This document shows positions 28,565 through 35,679 of a stretch of 57,307 bases of DNA, in pieces. Position numbers and translations under genes: made by a program. Source of the stretch: CAKOSP01 sp964369845 (lineage in GTDB: Bacteria; Bacillota_I; Bacilli_A; RF39; UBA660); NCBI GenBank assembly GCA_964369845.1, contig CAYJFJ010000005.1, positions 1 to 57,307 on the forward strand, given 5' to 3'. How positions within the stretch are numbered: the first letter of the stretch is position 1; each line of letters opens with the position of its first letter. The notes below the pieces were generated by a model. It searched no databases. It had not been told where the DNA came from and saw only the letters and a program-made list of their open reading frames with translations.

Positions 28565-29410
28565 ATGAAATATAAATTTACAAAGATGCATGGAGCAGGA
28601 AATGATTATATATACTTTAACTGTTTTGAGCAAGAAATTATTAATCCAGAAGAGTTAAGTATAAAACTTTCGGATAGAAATTTCAGTATTGGTGGGGATG
28701 GTATAATTTTGGTTTGTCCTTCTGTAGTTGCAGATGCTAAAATGCGTATGTTTAACCTTGATGGGTCTGAGGGTAAAATGTGTGGTAATGGTATTAGATG
28801 TGTTGGTAAGTTCTTATTTGACCACAATATTGTTAATCAAGATAGAGAGTATGTTACTATTGAAACATTAAGTGGTATTAAAACCCTTAAAGTTTTTAAA
28901 GAAAATGGAGTGGTTAATTTAGTTAAAGTTGATATGGGAAGTGCTATTTTAACTTCAAAAAATATTCCGGTTAAATCTAATGATGAAACATTTATAAATA
29001 AAAATTTAATTATTAATGGTCATGCTTATGATGTTACTTGTGTATCTATGGGAAATCCTCATGCTGTTATTTTCACTAAGAATATTGATGATTTAAAATT
29101 AGATGTTATTGGTCCATACTTTGAAAATTACGAAATTTTTCCTGAAAGAATTAATACAGAATTTGTAGAAATTTTAGGAAATAATACATTTAAAATGAGA
29201 GTATGGGAACGTGGAAGTGGAGAAACTCTTGCGTGTGGAACAGGAGCGTGCGCTGTAGCGGTTGCAGCAACTTTAAACAGCTTAGCTAAAAAAGGTGAGG
29301 ATATCACTATTAAACTAAGAGGTGGAGATTTAATTATAAATTATACTGATGATACAGTTTTTATGACTGGGCCTGCCGAAAATGTTTTTGAGGGTATAAT
29401 TAATTTATAA
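28565..29410 (+). CDS. dapF: Diaminopimelate epimerase
   Basis: 281 residues from the ATG at 28565, 6 bp after AAGGAG (28553-28558); an ATG at 28559 is too close to it. Converts LL- to meso-diaminopimelate. Family hallmarks: TKMHGAGNDY at the N-terminus, Cys73 in MCGNGIRC and Cys224 in ACGTGACAV as the acid/base pair, ERGSGET before the second Cys, and MGNPHAV in the middle. Full length for the family. It is 13 bp upstream of dapL, whose product makes its substrate, so the two steps of the aminotransferase pathway are co-expressed. This indicates a meso-DAP peptidoglycan or lysine need. Confidence 0.97.
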   Translation: MKYKFTKMHGAGNDYIYFNCFEQEIINPEELSIKLSDRNFSIGGDGIILVCPSVVADAKMRMFNLDGSEGKMCGNGIRCVGKFLFDHNIVNQDREYVTIETLSGIKTLKVFKENGVVNLVKVDMGSAILTSKNIPVKSNDETFINKNLIINGHAYDVTCVSMGNPHAVIFTKNIDDLKLDVIGPYFENYEIFPERINTEFVEILGNNTFKMRVWERGSGETLACGTGACAVAVAATLNSLAKKGEDITIKLRGGDLIINYTDDTVFMTGPAENVFEGIINL

Positions 29411-29423
29411 GAAAGAAGGAAAT

Positions 29424-30602
29424 ATGAAATTAAATAATAATTATGATAATTTAGTACCTAGTTATTTATTTGCAGAAATAAATTCTAGAGTCAATGATTT
29501 TTCAAAAAAAAATCCAGATAAGAAAATAATTAAGTTAGGTATAGGAGATGTTACAAGACCTCTTTCTAATATTGTAATAGAAGAAATGATTCAAGGAATT
29601 AAAGAAATGGGAAAAGCAGAAACTTTCAAAGGTTATCCTGATTATGAGGGATATGTTTTTCTAAGAACTGCTATAAGTGATTATTACAAAAAGAATGGTG
29701 TAACTATTAGTATTGATGAAATTATGGTTAATAATGGTGCAAAAGAAGATTGTGGTAATATTGGTGACATATTTGATGCTGATAATACAGTTTTAGTAAC
29801 TGATCCAGTATATCCAGTATATGTTGATACTAATATTATGTCTGGTAGAAAAATTATTTTTTCAAACGCTACTAAAGATAATGATTTTTTATCTATGCCT
29901 GATAAAAATGTAAAAGCTGATATAATTTATTTATGTTCACCTAATAATCCAACTGGTACTGCTTATAATAAGGATCAACTTCAAGAGTGGGTAGATTATG
30001 CTAATGAAAATGATGCTATAATTTTATTTGATGCTGCTTATGAAGCTTTCATTACTGAAGATTTACCAAAATCTATTTTTGAAATTGAAGGATCTAGAAC
30101 TTGTGCAATAGAAATGTGTTCGTTATCTAAAACTGCTGGTTTTACTGGTCTTAGATGTGGTTATACAGTAATTCCAAAAGAACTTAATAGAAATGGAATT
30201 AATATTTATAAATTATGGTACAGAAGACAATCAAGTAAATTTAATGGTGTATCTTATCCGGTTCAAAAAGCAGCAGCAGCAGTATTTACTGAAAATGGTC
30301 AAAGAGAAGTTAAAGAAAATATTTCTTATTATCAAGAAAATGCTAAAATAATATCAGAAGGATTAACGGAAATAGGAATTAAGTTTACTGGAGGAAAAAA
30401 TTCACCTTATATTTGGCTTGAATGTCCTAATAATATGAAATCGTGGGAATTTTTCGATTATTTATTAGAAAATGCAAATGTTGTAGGAACTCCAGGAGCA
30501 GGCTTTGGAAAAAATGGTGAAGGTTATTTTAGACTTACTGCATTTGGAAGTAAAGAAAATACAATCGAAGCTATAAATAGAATTAAAGAATTGAAATTAT
30601 AA
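29424..30602 (+). CDS. dapL: LL-diaminopimelate aminotransferase
   Basis: 392 residues. Converts tetrahydrodipicolinate directly to LL-diaminopimelate with glutamate as donor. PLP-enzyme class I/II features: substrate motif LGIGDVTRPL near residue 38, VNNGAKEDCGNI, SPNNPTGTAYN, and the PLP lysine Lys236 in SLSKTAGFTGLRCGY, all typical of DapL rather than AspC. GGAAA ribosome site, 13 bp after dapF. Using DapL replaces the succinylase/acetylase branch, so DapC/E homologues may be absent from this genome. Ends at a strong terminator. Confidence 0.95.
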   Translation: MKLNNNYDNLVPSYLFAEINSRVNDFSKKNPDKKIIKLGIGDVTRPLSNIVIEEMIQGIKEMGKAETFKGYPDYEGYVFLRTAISDYYKKNGVTISIDEIMVNNGAKEDCGNIGDIFDADNTVLVTDPVYPVYVDTNIMSGRKIIFSNATKDNDFLSMPDKNVKADIIYLCSPNNPTGTAYNKDQLQEWVDYANENDAIILFDAAYEAFITEDLPKSIFEIEGSRTCAIEMCSLSKTAGFTGLRCGYTVIPKELNRNGINIYKLWYRRQSSKFNGVSYPVQKAAAAVFTENGQREVKENISYYQENAKIISEGLTEIGIKFTGGKNSPYIWLECPNNMKSWEFFDYLLENANVVGTPGAGFGKNGEGYFRLTAFGSKENTIEAINRIKELKL

Positions 30603-30617
30603 TCAATTCTTTTTTTT
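30586..30617 (+). terminator. Rho-independent terminator after dapL
   Basis: Stem AAGAATTGA / TCAATTCTT (9 bp) overlapping the stop codon, T8 tail. Confidence 0.85.
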
Positions 30618-30623
30618 GTTTTA

Positions 30624-30652
30624 TTGACAATAACCTACATATAGTATATAAT
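30624..30652 (+). promoter_or_regulatory. Consensus sigma-A promoter of the nucleoside/NrtR-like operon
   Basis: Perfect -35 TTGACA (30624-30629), 17-bp spacer, perfect -10 TATAAT (30647-30652); the best promoter in the window, which fits control by a repressor. Confidence 0.85.
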
Positions 30653-30661
30653 ACTATATGT
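30637..30661. promoter_or_regulatory. Palindromic operator candidate over the -10 box
   Basis: Perfect 10-bp inverted repeat ACATATAGTA / TACTATATGT separated by TATAA. It covers the -10 and the expected start of transcription, so a bound protein would block RNA polymerase. The operon's fourth gene encodes an NrtR-like DNA-binding protein, the obvious candidate ligand. Confidence 0.7.
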
Positions 30662-30693
30662 GAGGATAACTTGTATTAAAGGAGATGATGTTA

Positions 30694-31290
30694 GTGATTA
30701 TATCTTTAAATGGACCAATGGGAATTGGAAAAACTACTTTTACAGAAAACTTAATTTTAAATGGTTATGAAAAAGGTGGAGAACTCAGAGTTTTTCCAAA
30801 ATCAGTTAAATGGTATTATGATAATCAAGCTTATTTTGCATTTATAGTTCATAGTCAATTTATTATAGAAAGAATTCTTTTAGAAATAGAAATACTTAGT
30901 AATCAAGATATAGATAATTCTATTTTTGATAAACATATTGCAGATTTGTATGTTTATGCTGAATATAGTTTTTCTAAAGGTTATTTAAATAATGAAGAAT
31001 TGTCTGCGCTTTATTTACTTTATACAAAGTATTCTGCTGATTTAATTAAAGTAAATAAAATTTTAGTTTTAAATTCTTATGAAAATGTTTTAAGAAGTAA
31101 TTTGATAAAACGTGGAAGAGATCATGAAATGAGTAATGCGATGTTAAACTTTTGTATTGATTTTGCTTCTAAATACAATGAGAATTTCAAAATCGTTGCT
31201 GAAAAACTTTCTTTAAAAAATGTTGAGTACATTTTTTTAGAAGATAATATTTTAGAAAAAAATATACAAAAAATAAAAAAATATATTTAG
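30694..31290 (+). CDS. P-loop (deoxy)nucleoside-kinase-like protein
   Basis: 198 residues from GTG at 30694, which sits 9 bp after AAAGGAG; ATGs at 30685 and 30688 are almost on top of the ribosome site. The N-terminus IISLNGPMGIGKTT is a Walker A of the deoxynucleoside kinase type. DKHIADLYVYAEY resembles the ER/DRS-like substrate segment, and SNLIKRGRDHE looks like the Arg-rich lid that follows a kinase core. Phosphorylation of a nucleoside is the likely reaction; the substrate is unknown. First gene of a five-gene unit with transporter, phosphoribosyltransferase, NrtR-like regulator and RdgB. Confidence 0.75.
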   Translation: MIISLNGPMGIGKTTFTENLILNGYEKGGELRVFPKSVKWYYDNQAYFAFIVHSQFIIERILLEIEILSNQDIDNSIFDKHIADLYVYAEYSFSKGYLNNEELSALYLLYTKYSADLIKVNKILVLNSYENVLRSNLIKRGRDHEMSNAMLNFCIDFASKYNENFKIVAEKLSLKNVEYIFLEDNILEKNIQKIKKYI

Positions 31291-31301
31291 GAGGAATTAA
31301 A

Positions 31302-32165
31302 ATGGATATATTAGCTTTACTATTTTCTTTAGGAAGTGCACTTGGTTTTGCGCTTTATGTTGTCCCAAGGAAACTTTCAAAAGAGGACAATATTACATTT
31401 ACTTTTTGGATGAGTGTTACATTTACACTTATGTCATTAATATTATATTTAATTAACGGTTTAAATGAGTCTTCTAGTATTTTAAATTTAGTTTTATCAT
31501 CATTAACTGGTTTGATTTGGACATTTGCTTTCATTTGTTACATTAAATCTATTCAAATGATTGGTTTAATACGTGCTAATTTATGGAAAAATGCAGATAA
31601 TGTTTTAGGTGTTATTTTGCCTCTTATATTTTTACAAGAATACTTAGCTGTTAATGTATTTGTTGTAATAGCATCTACTATATGTATTACTTTAGGTGCA
31701 TTTATTTTCAGTATGGATAAAGTAGAAGAGTTATCTAAAAAACAAAAAATTATGGGAATAGTACTTGCACTTGCTGCTGCTACTATCTTTGGCACAAATG
31801 CTTTATTATCTAAAATGATTTCTACTGATGGAGTTATTTATACTCAGTTAATTATTAAAAGTATTACCGTTTTAATATCTATGATTATCGTAATGAAATT
31901 ATCAAAGAAGAGTTTTACTTTTAATTTTAATGTTAATAAGCACTCTTTACTATCAGGAATAATTTATTCATTTGGTAATTTATGTTTGTTCTTAGGTTTT
32001 TCAAGAGCATTAGGTACTGAGGTGTGGCTTGTTAATCAGTGTGATGCTATAGTGATTTTTGTATTAGGATTATTTGTATTTAAAGAAATTGATTATAAAA
32101 AACATTGGTTAATTTATACTGTAGCTATAGTACTTACTTTCTTGGGGGTGTATTTAATTGCATAA
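31302..32165 (+). CDS. DMT-superfamily transporter (EamA/GRP-like)
   Basis: 287 residues with about ten predicted transmembrane helices in two homologous halves, typical of the drug/metabolite transporter superfamily and near the length of GRP/RhaT-type sugar uptake proteins. GLIRANLWKNADNVLGVILPLIFLQE in the first half and ALGTEVWLVNQCDAIVIFVLGLFVFKE in the second are the paired conserved segments. GGAGG is 8 bp upstream, 11 bp after the kinase gene. Given its neighbours it may import a nucleoside, base or sugar precursor, which is inference from context. Confidence 0.85.
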   Translation: MDILALLFSLGSALGFALYVVPRKLSKEDNITFTFWMSVTFTLMSLILYLINGLNESSSILNLVLSSLTGLIWTFAFICYIKSIQMIGLIRANLWKNADNVLGVILPLIFLQEYLAVNVFVVIASTICITLGAFIFSMDKVEELSKKQKIMGIVLALAAATIFGTNALLSKMISTDGVIYTQLIIKSITVLISMIIVMKLSKKSFTFNFNVNKHSLLSGIIYSFGNLCLFLGFSRALGTEVWLVNQCDAIVIFVLGLFVFKEIDYKKHWLIYTVAIVLTFLGVYLIA

Positions 32166-32811
32166 CTTAGATTTGATTAATAAAATTGTAGAAGAAGATT
32201 TATATGTAGTAAATAGCACTGGATATAATATGAGATTTGGAAAAATTTATAATCATATTCATATTAGAGATTTGTTTGCCTACTCTAAAGAATTACAAAA
32301 TATGTTAAATATAGCTATGTATAAAAAAATCATCGAAAAGTTTGGTAATGATTTTGATTATATAACATTTGCCCCGATGGGAGGAATGGGGTTAATAGAT
32401 TTAAAAAATTTATTTCCAGATACTTCTTATATATTTATTAGAAACTATGAAAAGGTTGATGGTAATAAAAATGAAATTTTAGGAATTAAAGATAAACTTA
32501 ATGGTAATAAATTTTTAATAATAGAAGATATTTTGGGTAGTGGTAACTCTGTTATTAAATTAGTTAATATTATAAAAAAATATATAGAAAATCCTCAAAT
32601 TAAAGTTTTGGCTGTTACTGCTAACTCTGATGTTTGGGTTTCAAATTTTGCTAAAGAAAATATAGAAGGTGAATTACTTCTTGATATACTTGAATTAACT
32701 AAATGCGTAATGGATAATAAAAAGACAGATGCGCTTGGGATAGAATTAATAAAAAAACAGATGTATAAAAATTTTGATAAAGATAAATGTGATAAAGTAT
32801 TTATATATTAA
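32158..32811 (+). CDS. Phosphoribosyltransferase-like protein (type I PRTase fold)
   Basis: 217 residues, TTG start at 32158 with GGGGGTG 8 bp upstream; it overlaps the transporter gene by 8 bp, indicating coupling. The PRPP-binding motif is FLIIEDILGSGNSVIKL, the same plan as the 'VEDvxTTGxS' loop of orotate PRTases. FAPMGGMGLIDL is the pyrophosphate loop region. N-terminal GYNMRFGKIYNHIHIRDL is not a clear orotate-binding signature, so the base is undetermined. Likely role: transfer of ribose-phosphate to a base in salvage. Confidence 0.75.
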   Translation: MHNLDLINKIVEEDLYVVNSTGYNMRFGKIYNHIHIRDLFAYSKELQNMLNIAMYKKIIEKFGNDFDYITFAPMGGMGLIDLKNLFPDTSYIFIRNYEKVDGNKNEILGIKDKLNGNKFLIIEDILGSGNSVIKLVNIIKKYIENPQIKVLAVTANSDVWVSNFAKENIEGELLLDILELTKCVMDNKKTDALGIELIKKQMYKNFDKDKCDKVFIY

Positions 32812-32825
32812 AAAGAAAGGATTAT

Positions 32826-33557
32826 ATGAATATAGTAATTTGTTTATTTGTTGCAGATTTTAAAGAAAATGAAAATAATAAAAAAAATAAAATAATTGAT
32901 TTGAAATTAGTAGTAGATAATGATTGTAATTTAATAAAAGAAAAATATAGTTTTAATGCTGATATTAAAGTAGAAGCAAGAAATAAAATTAAATCTATTA
33001 TTGGTAGTGAAACAAACGATATTTTTCATTTAGAACAAGTTTATACATTTGGAGAAGAGAAATATTACAAATATGAAAAAGCTGTAGATGTTATATTTGT
33101 TGCTTTAATTAATAGTGAATATATTTCTAAAATGAAAAAAAATTATAAAATGATAGATATAGCAATTAATAATAATAAATTATTTTTAGCCAGTGATAGT
33201 TATGATTTTAAAACTATTAAAAACGTTACAGTTAATAATATTGAATATATACATGATGTTAATACTGCTGATGATTTAATTGAAAAAAAGTGTATTCAGA
33301 TTATCACTTGCTATAAATATATTAGAATTAGATCTAAATACACAGATATTTTATTTAAACTATTACCTCAAAAATTCACTTTGGAAGAAGCTAGAATTTT
33401 ATATCAAAATATTTTAGATACTGAATTAGATAAAGCTAATTTTAGAAAAAAAATTATTAAATATTGCACTGAAACAAACGAGGTGCAAACGAGCGTTGGT
33501 TATAGACCAACAAAATTATATAAGTTTCATGTCGATGAAAATGATGTTTGGATTTAA
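32826..33557 (+). CDS. NrtR-like transcriptional regulator with a degenerate Nudix sensor domain
   Basis: 243 residues. The C-terminal ~65 residues match the NrtR winged helix: LLPQKFTLEEARILYQNIL, then LDKANFRKKI, and RPTKLYKF at the end. The middle HLEQVYTFGEEKYYKYEK matches the Nudix-related segment (LEQxYTFGDP) of NrtR, but no Nudix box (G-x5-E-x7-REUxEE) is present; that region is short and Lys/Asn-rich. Catalysis is therefore unlikely and ligand sensing more probable. NrtR proteins repress NAD or, in some branches, sugar genes and release DNA on binding an ADP-ribose-like ligand. It probably binds the palindrome at 30637-30661. Confidence 0.8.
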   Translation: MNIVICLFVADFKENENNKKNKIIDLKLVVDNDCNLIKEKYSFNADIKVEARNKIKSIIGSETNDIFHLEQVYTFGEEKYYKYEKAVDVIFVALINSEYISKMKKNYKMIDIAINNNKLFLASDSYDFKTIKNVTVNNIEYIHDVNTADDLIEKKCIQIITCYKYIRIRSKYTDILFKLLPQKFTLEEARILYQNILDTELDKANFRKKIIKYCTETNEVQTSVGYRPTKLYKFHVDENDVWI

Positions 33558-33566
33558 GGAGAAATT

Positions 33567-34151
33567 ATGGAAAAATATGAAGAAATAGTTGTTGCTACTA
33601 ATAATAAAGGAAAATTAAAAGAAATAAGAGAAATTTTAAAAGGGTATAAAATTCTTTCATTAAAAGATATCAATTTAGATGTTGATGTTGTAGAAGATCA
33701 AGATACATTCGAAGGAAATGCAATGAAAAAAGCTGTGGAAATATATGAACTATGTAAAAAACCGGTTATTGCTGATGACTCTGGCTTATGTATAGAAGCT
33801 TTAAGTGACTTTCCTGGAGTTTTAAGTCATAGATTTTTAGGCGAAAATAAGACAGATAGTGATAGAAATTTAGATTTAATTTCTAGACTTAAAGATATAG
33901 AAAATAGAAGAGCAAAATTTGTTACTGTAATTGCATATTATGATGGAGTAAATAAACTAATTTCCTATGGAAATTTATATGGTAATATTTCTTTTGATGA
34001 AAGAGGAGAAAATGGCTTTGCATTTGATAAAATTTTAGAACTTGATAATAATTTAACTGTAGCTCAGCTAGAACCTGAAGTTAAAAATGAAATAAGTGCT
34101 AGAAAAATAGCTTTAACAGAAACTTATGAAAAAATAAGAAAATTAAAATAA
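33567..34151 (+). CDS. rdgB: XTP/dITP pyrophosphatase (RdgB/HAM1 family)
   Basis: 194 residues, GGAG ribosome site, 9 bp after the NrtR-like gene. Hydrolyses non-canonical purine NTPs (ITP, XTP) to monophosphates. Family motifs: ATNNKGKLKEI at the N-terminus, EDQDTFEGNAMKKA, ADDSGLCIEAL and PGVLSHRFLGE. The C-terminal motif that usually reads SHRxxAL is ISARKIAL, with Ala in place of His, worth checking because that residue contacts the base. Last gene of the operon, ending at a strong terminator. Confidence 0.9.
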   Translation: MEKYEEIVVATNNKGKLKEIREILKGYKILSLKDINLDVDVVEDQDTFEGNAMKKAVEIYELCKKPVIADDSGLCIEALSDFPGVLSHRFLGENKTDSDRNLDLISRLKDIENRRAKFVTVIAYYDGVNKLISYGNLYGNISFDERGENGFAFDKILELDNNLTVAQLEPEVKNEISARKIALTETYEKIRKLK

Positions 34152-34180
34152 ATTGAACTATATTATAGTTTAATTTTTTT
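34150..34180 (+). terminator. Rho-independent terminator after the operon
   Basis: Stem AAATTGAACTA / TAGTTTAATTT (11 bp, one G-U), loop TATTA, T run. Confidence 0.85.
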
Positions 34181-34202
34181 ATTTTAATTTATTATATAAA
34201 AT

Positions 34203-34210
34203 GGTATACT
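34203..34210 (+). promoter_or_regulatory. Extended -10 promoter for the membrane glycosyltransferase
   Basis: TGGTATACTTA (hexamer 34205-34210) with no clear -35; 24 bp before the start codon at 34234. Confidence 0.45.
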
Positions 34211-34233
34211 TACATAGTAAGGTGGTGCTAATT

Positions 34234-35562
34234 ATGAAAAAATTAAATATATTCTTTTTAATTTCGTACTTATTATTTATTATAACTTTAATTTGCATGC
34301 CACTACTTAATGTATCACTTCTTAATTATGTTTCTATAATACTTGGTGGCATATTATCTTTTTTGTTTATTAAATTTAAAAATAACTTTATAATAACTAA
34401 AAAGAGTTTGATTATTATACTTATAATAGGTCTTGTTTTAAGATTATCTTTATTATTCTTTGATTTTAATTTTAATGTTATAAGTGATTATACGACTTTT
34501 TTTGAAAATGCTATAAATATAGCTAATAACGAAGGTGTAAATACTTCGTATTATTCGTTATTTCCATATTTATATCCATATACATTTTTACTTGGTATAT
34601 TTATGAAAATATTTGGAACCACATATATTTCTGCTGTTTTATTAAATATACTTTTAGATATAATAGGAGGTATATTTTTATATAAATTACTTGCTAAAAT
34701 CACTAATAAAGAAAATAAATTTTTAGGTATAGCTCTTTATACTTTGAACCCTTTATCAATATTATTTCTTGCGTTTCCATCACCAGTTATTATAGTAAAC
34801 GTGGGTATTATCATTTTATTTTACTTATCTACATTTCTTACTAAAAAGTTTTCTTGGATTTCTTTATTAATCGGTATTTTAATATCTTTATTTAATTCTT
34901 TTAGACCGATACTTATTATATTAATTATTGCTTTAGTTATTTATACTGTGTTAAAAAGATTAAATTATATTAATTTAATCTTAATAATAATTTCATATTT
35001 GCTTACAAATTTTTTTATAATAAATATATTAACTAATGTATTAGGTACTGAAACAAGTTTTGATTCTGGTTGGTCGATTTATGTTGGATCTAATATGGAA
35101 CATGATGGAAGCTGGAATCAAGGTGATGCCTCTATATTAAATGAAGTAATTTCTGTAAACGATAATCCTGATGTTGTTCATCAAACAATGAAAGAACTTG
35201 GTATTGAAAGATATATTAATAATGGTGCTGGAAATGTTCTTCATTTTATAAAAAAATCACATATATTATTAGGAGATAATGCTATATATGTTGCAAATGA
35301 ATTTACAAATTATTCATCATTAAAAATTAGTTATTTGTTAATTTTTATAAATGTTATTTTTATTACTTTTATTTCTTTTTTAAACCTAATTAATAGTTTT
35401 AACTTATTTAAAAGTAAAAACATAAATTATCTTATTTATTCTTTATTTGCAATTGGGTTAATACTTGCAACCTTAATAGTTGAAGTTAGTCCTAGATATA
35501 CTACTCCAATTTATCCTTCGTTAATTATATTAGCTTCTTTAATATATATAAAGGATAAATAA
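34234..35562 (+). CDS. GT-C fold membrane glycosyltransferase (PMT/ArnT-like, GT39 family)
   Basis: 442 residues from the ATG at 34234 (AAGGTGG upstream). About ten to eleven transmembrane helices. After the second or third helix the external loop contains SDYTTFFENA, the Asp-containing first loop characteristic of polyprenyl-phosphate-dependent GT-C enzymes. A later loop GSNMEHDGSWNQGD is also outside. Such enzymes move a sugar from polyprenyl phosphate to lipid, teichoic acid or protein at the outer face. Acceptor and sugar are unknown. Its Asn/Thr-rich surface-protein neighbours could be acceptors (speculation). Confidence 0.8.
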   Translation: MKKLNIFFLISYLLFIITLICMPLLNVSLLNYVSIILGGILSFLFIKFKNNFIITKKSLIIILIIGLVLRLSLLFFDFNFNVISDYTTFFENAINIANNEGVNTSYYSLFPYLYPYTFLLGIFMKIFGTTYISAVLLNILLDIIGGIFLYKLLAKITNKENKFLGIALYTLNPLSILFLAFPSPVIIVNVGIIILFYLSTFLTKKFSWISLLIGILISLFNSFRPILIILIIALVIYTVLKRLNYINLILIIISYLLTNFFIINILTNVLGTETSFDSGWSIYVGSNMEHDGSWNQGDASILNEVISVNDNPDVVHQTMKELGIERYINNGAGNVLHFIKKSHILLGDNAIYVANEFTNYSSLKISYLLIFINVIFITFISFLNLINSFNLFKSKNINYLIYSLFAIGLILATLIVEVSPRYTTPIYPSLIILASLIYIKDK

Positions 35563-35616
35563 AATTATTAACTGTATGTTTGACTAGGTAATGAGTAAAC
35601 TATACATATAAAAGAT

Positions 35617-35639
35617 AAGATTAAAATCTTGTTTTTTTT
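35617..35639 (+). terminator. Weak terminator-like hairpin before uvrB
   Basis: Stem AAGATT / AATCTT (6 bp), loop AA, G then a T run. A possible -35 TTGACT at 35580-35585 lies upstream without a convincing -10, so the uvrB promoter is not assigned. Confidence 0.45.
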
Positions 35640-35679
35640 AAGCTTAAATGTTATATTAGTTGTACAAAAAGGAGAAAAT

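Noticed and set aside
34201..34233. Upstream start of the glycosyltransferase at 34201
   Set aside because: That ATG lies in the promoter's -10 region and has no ribosome site.
35580..35612. Promoter of uvrB (TTGACT)
   Set aside because: No -10 at good spacing; TATACA lies at 15 bp and TATAAA at 21 bp.
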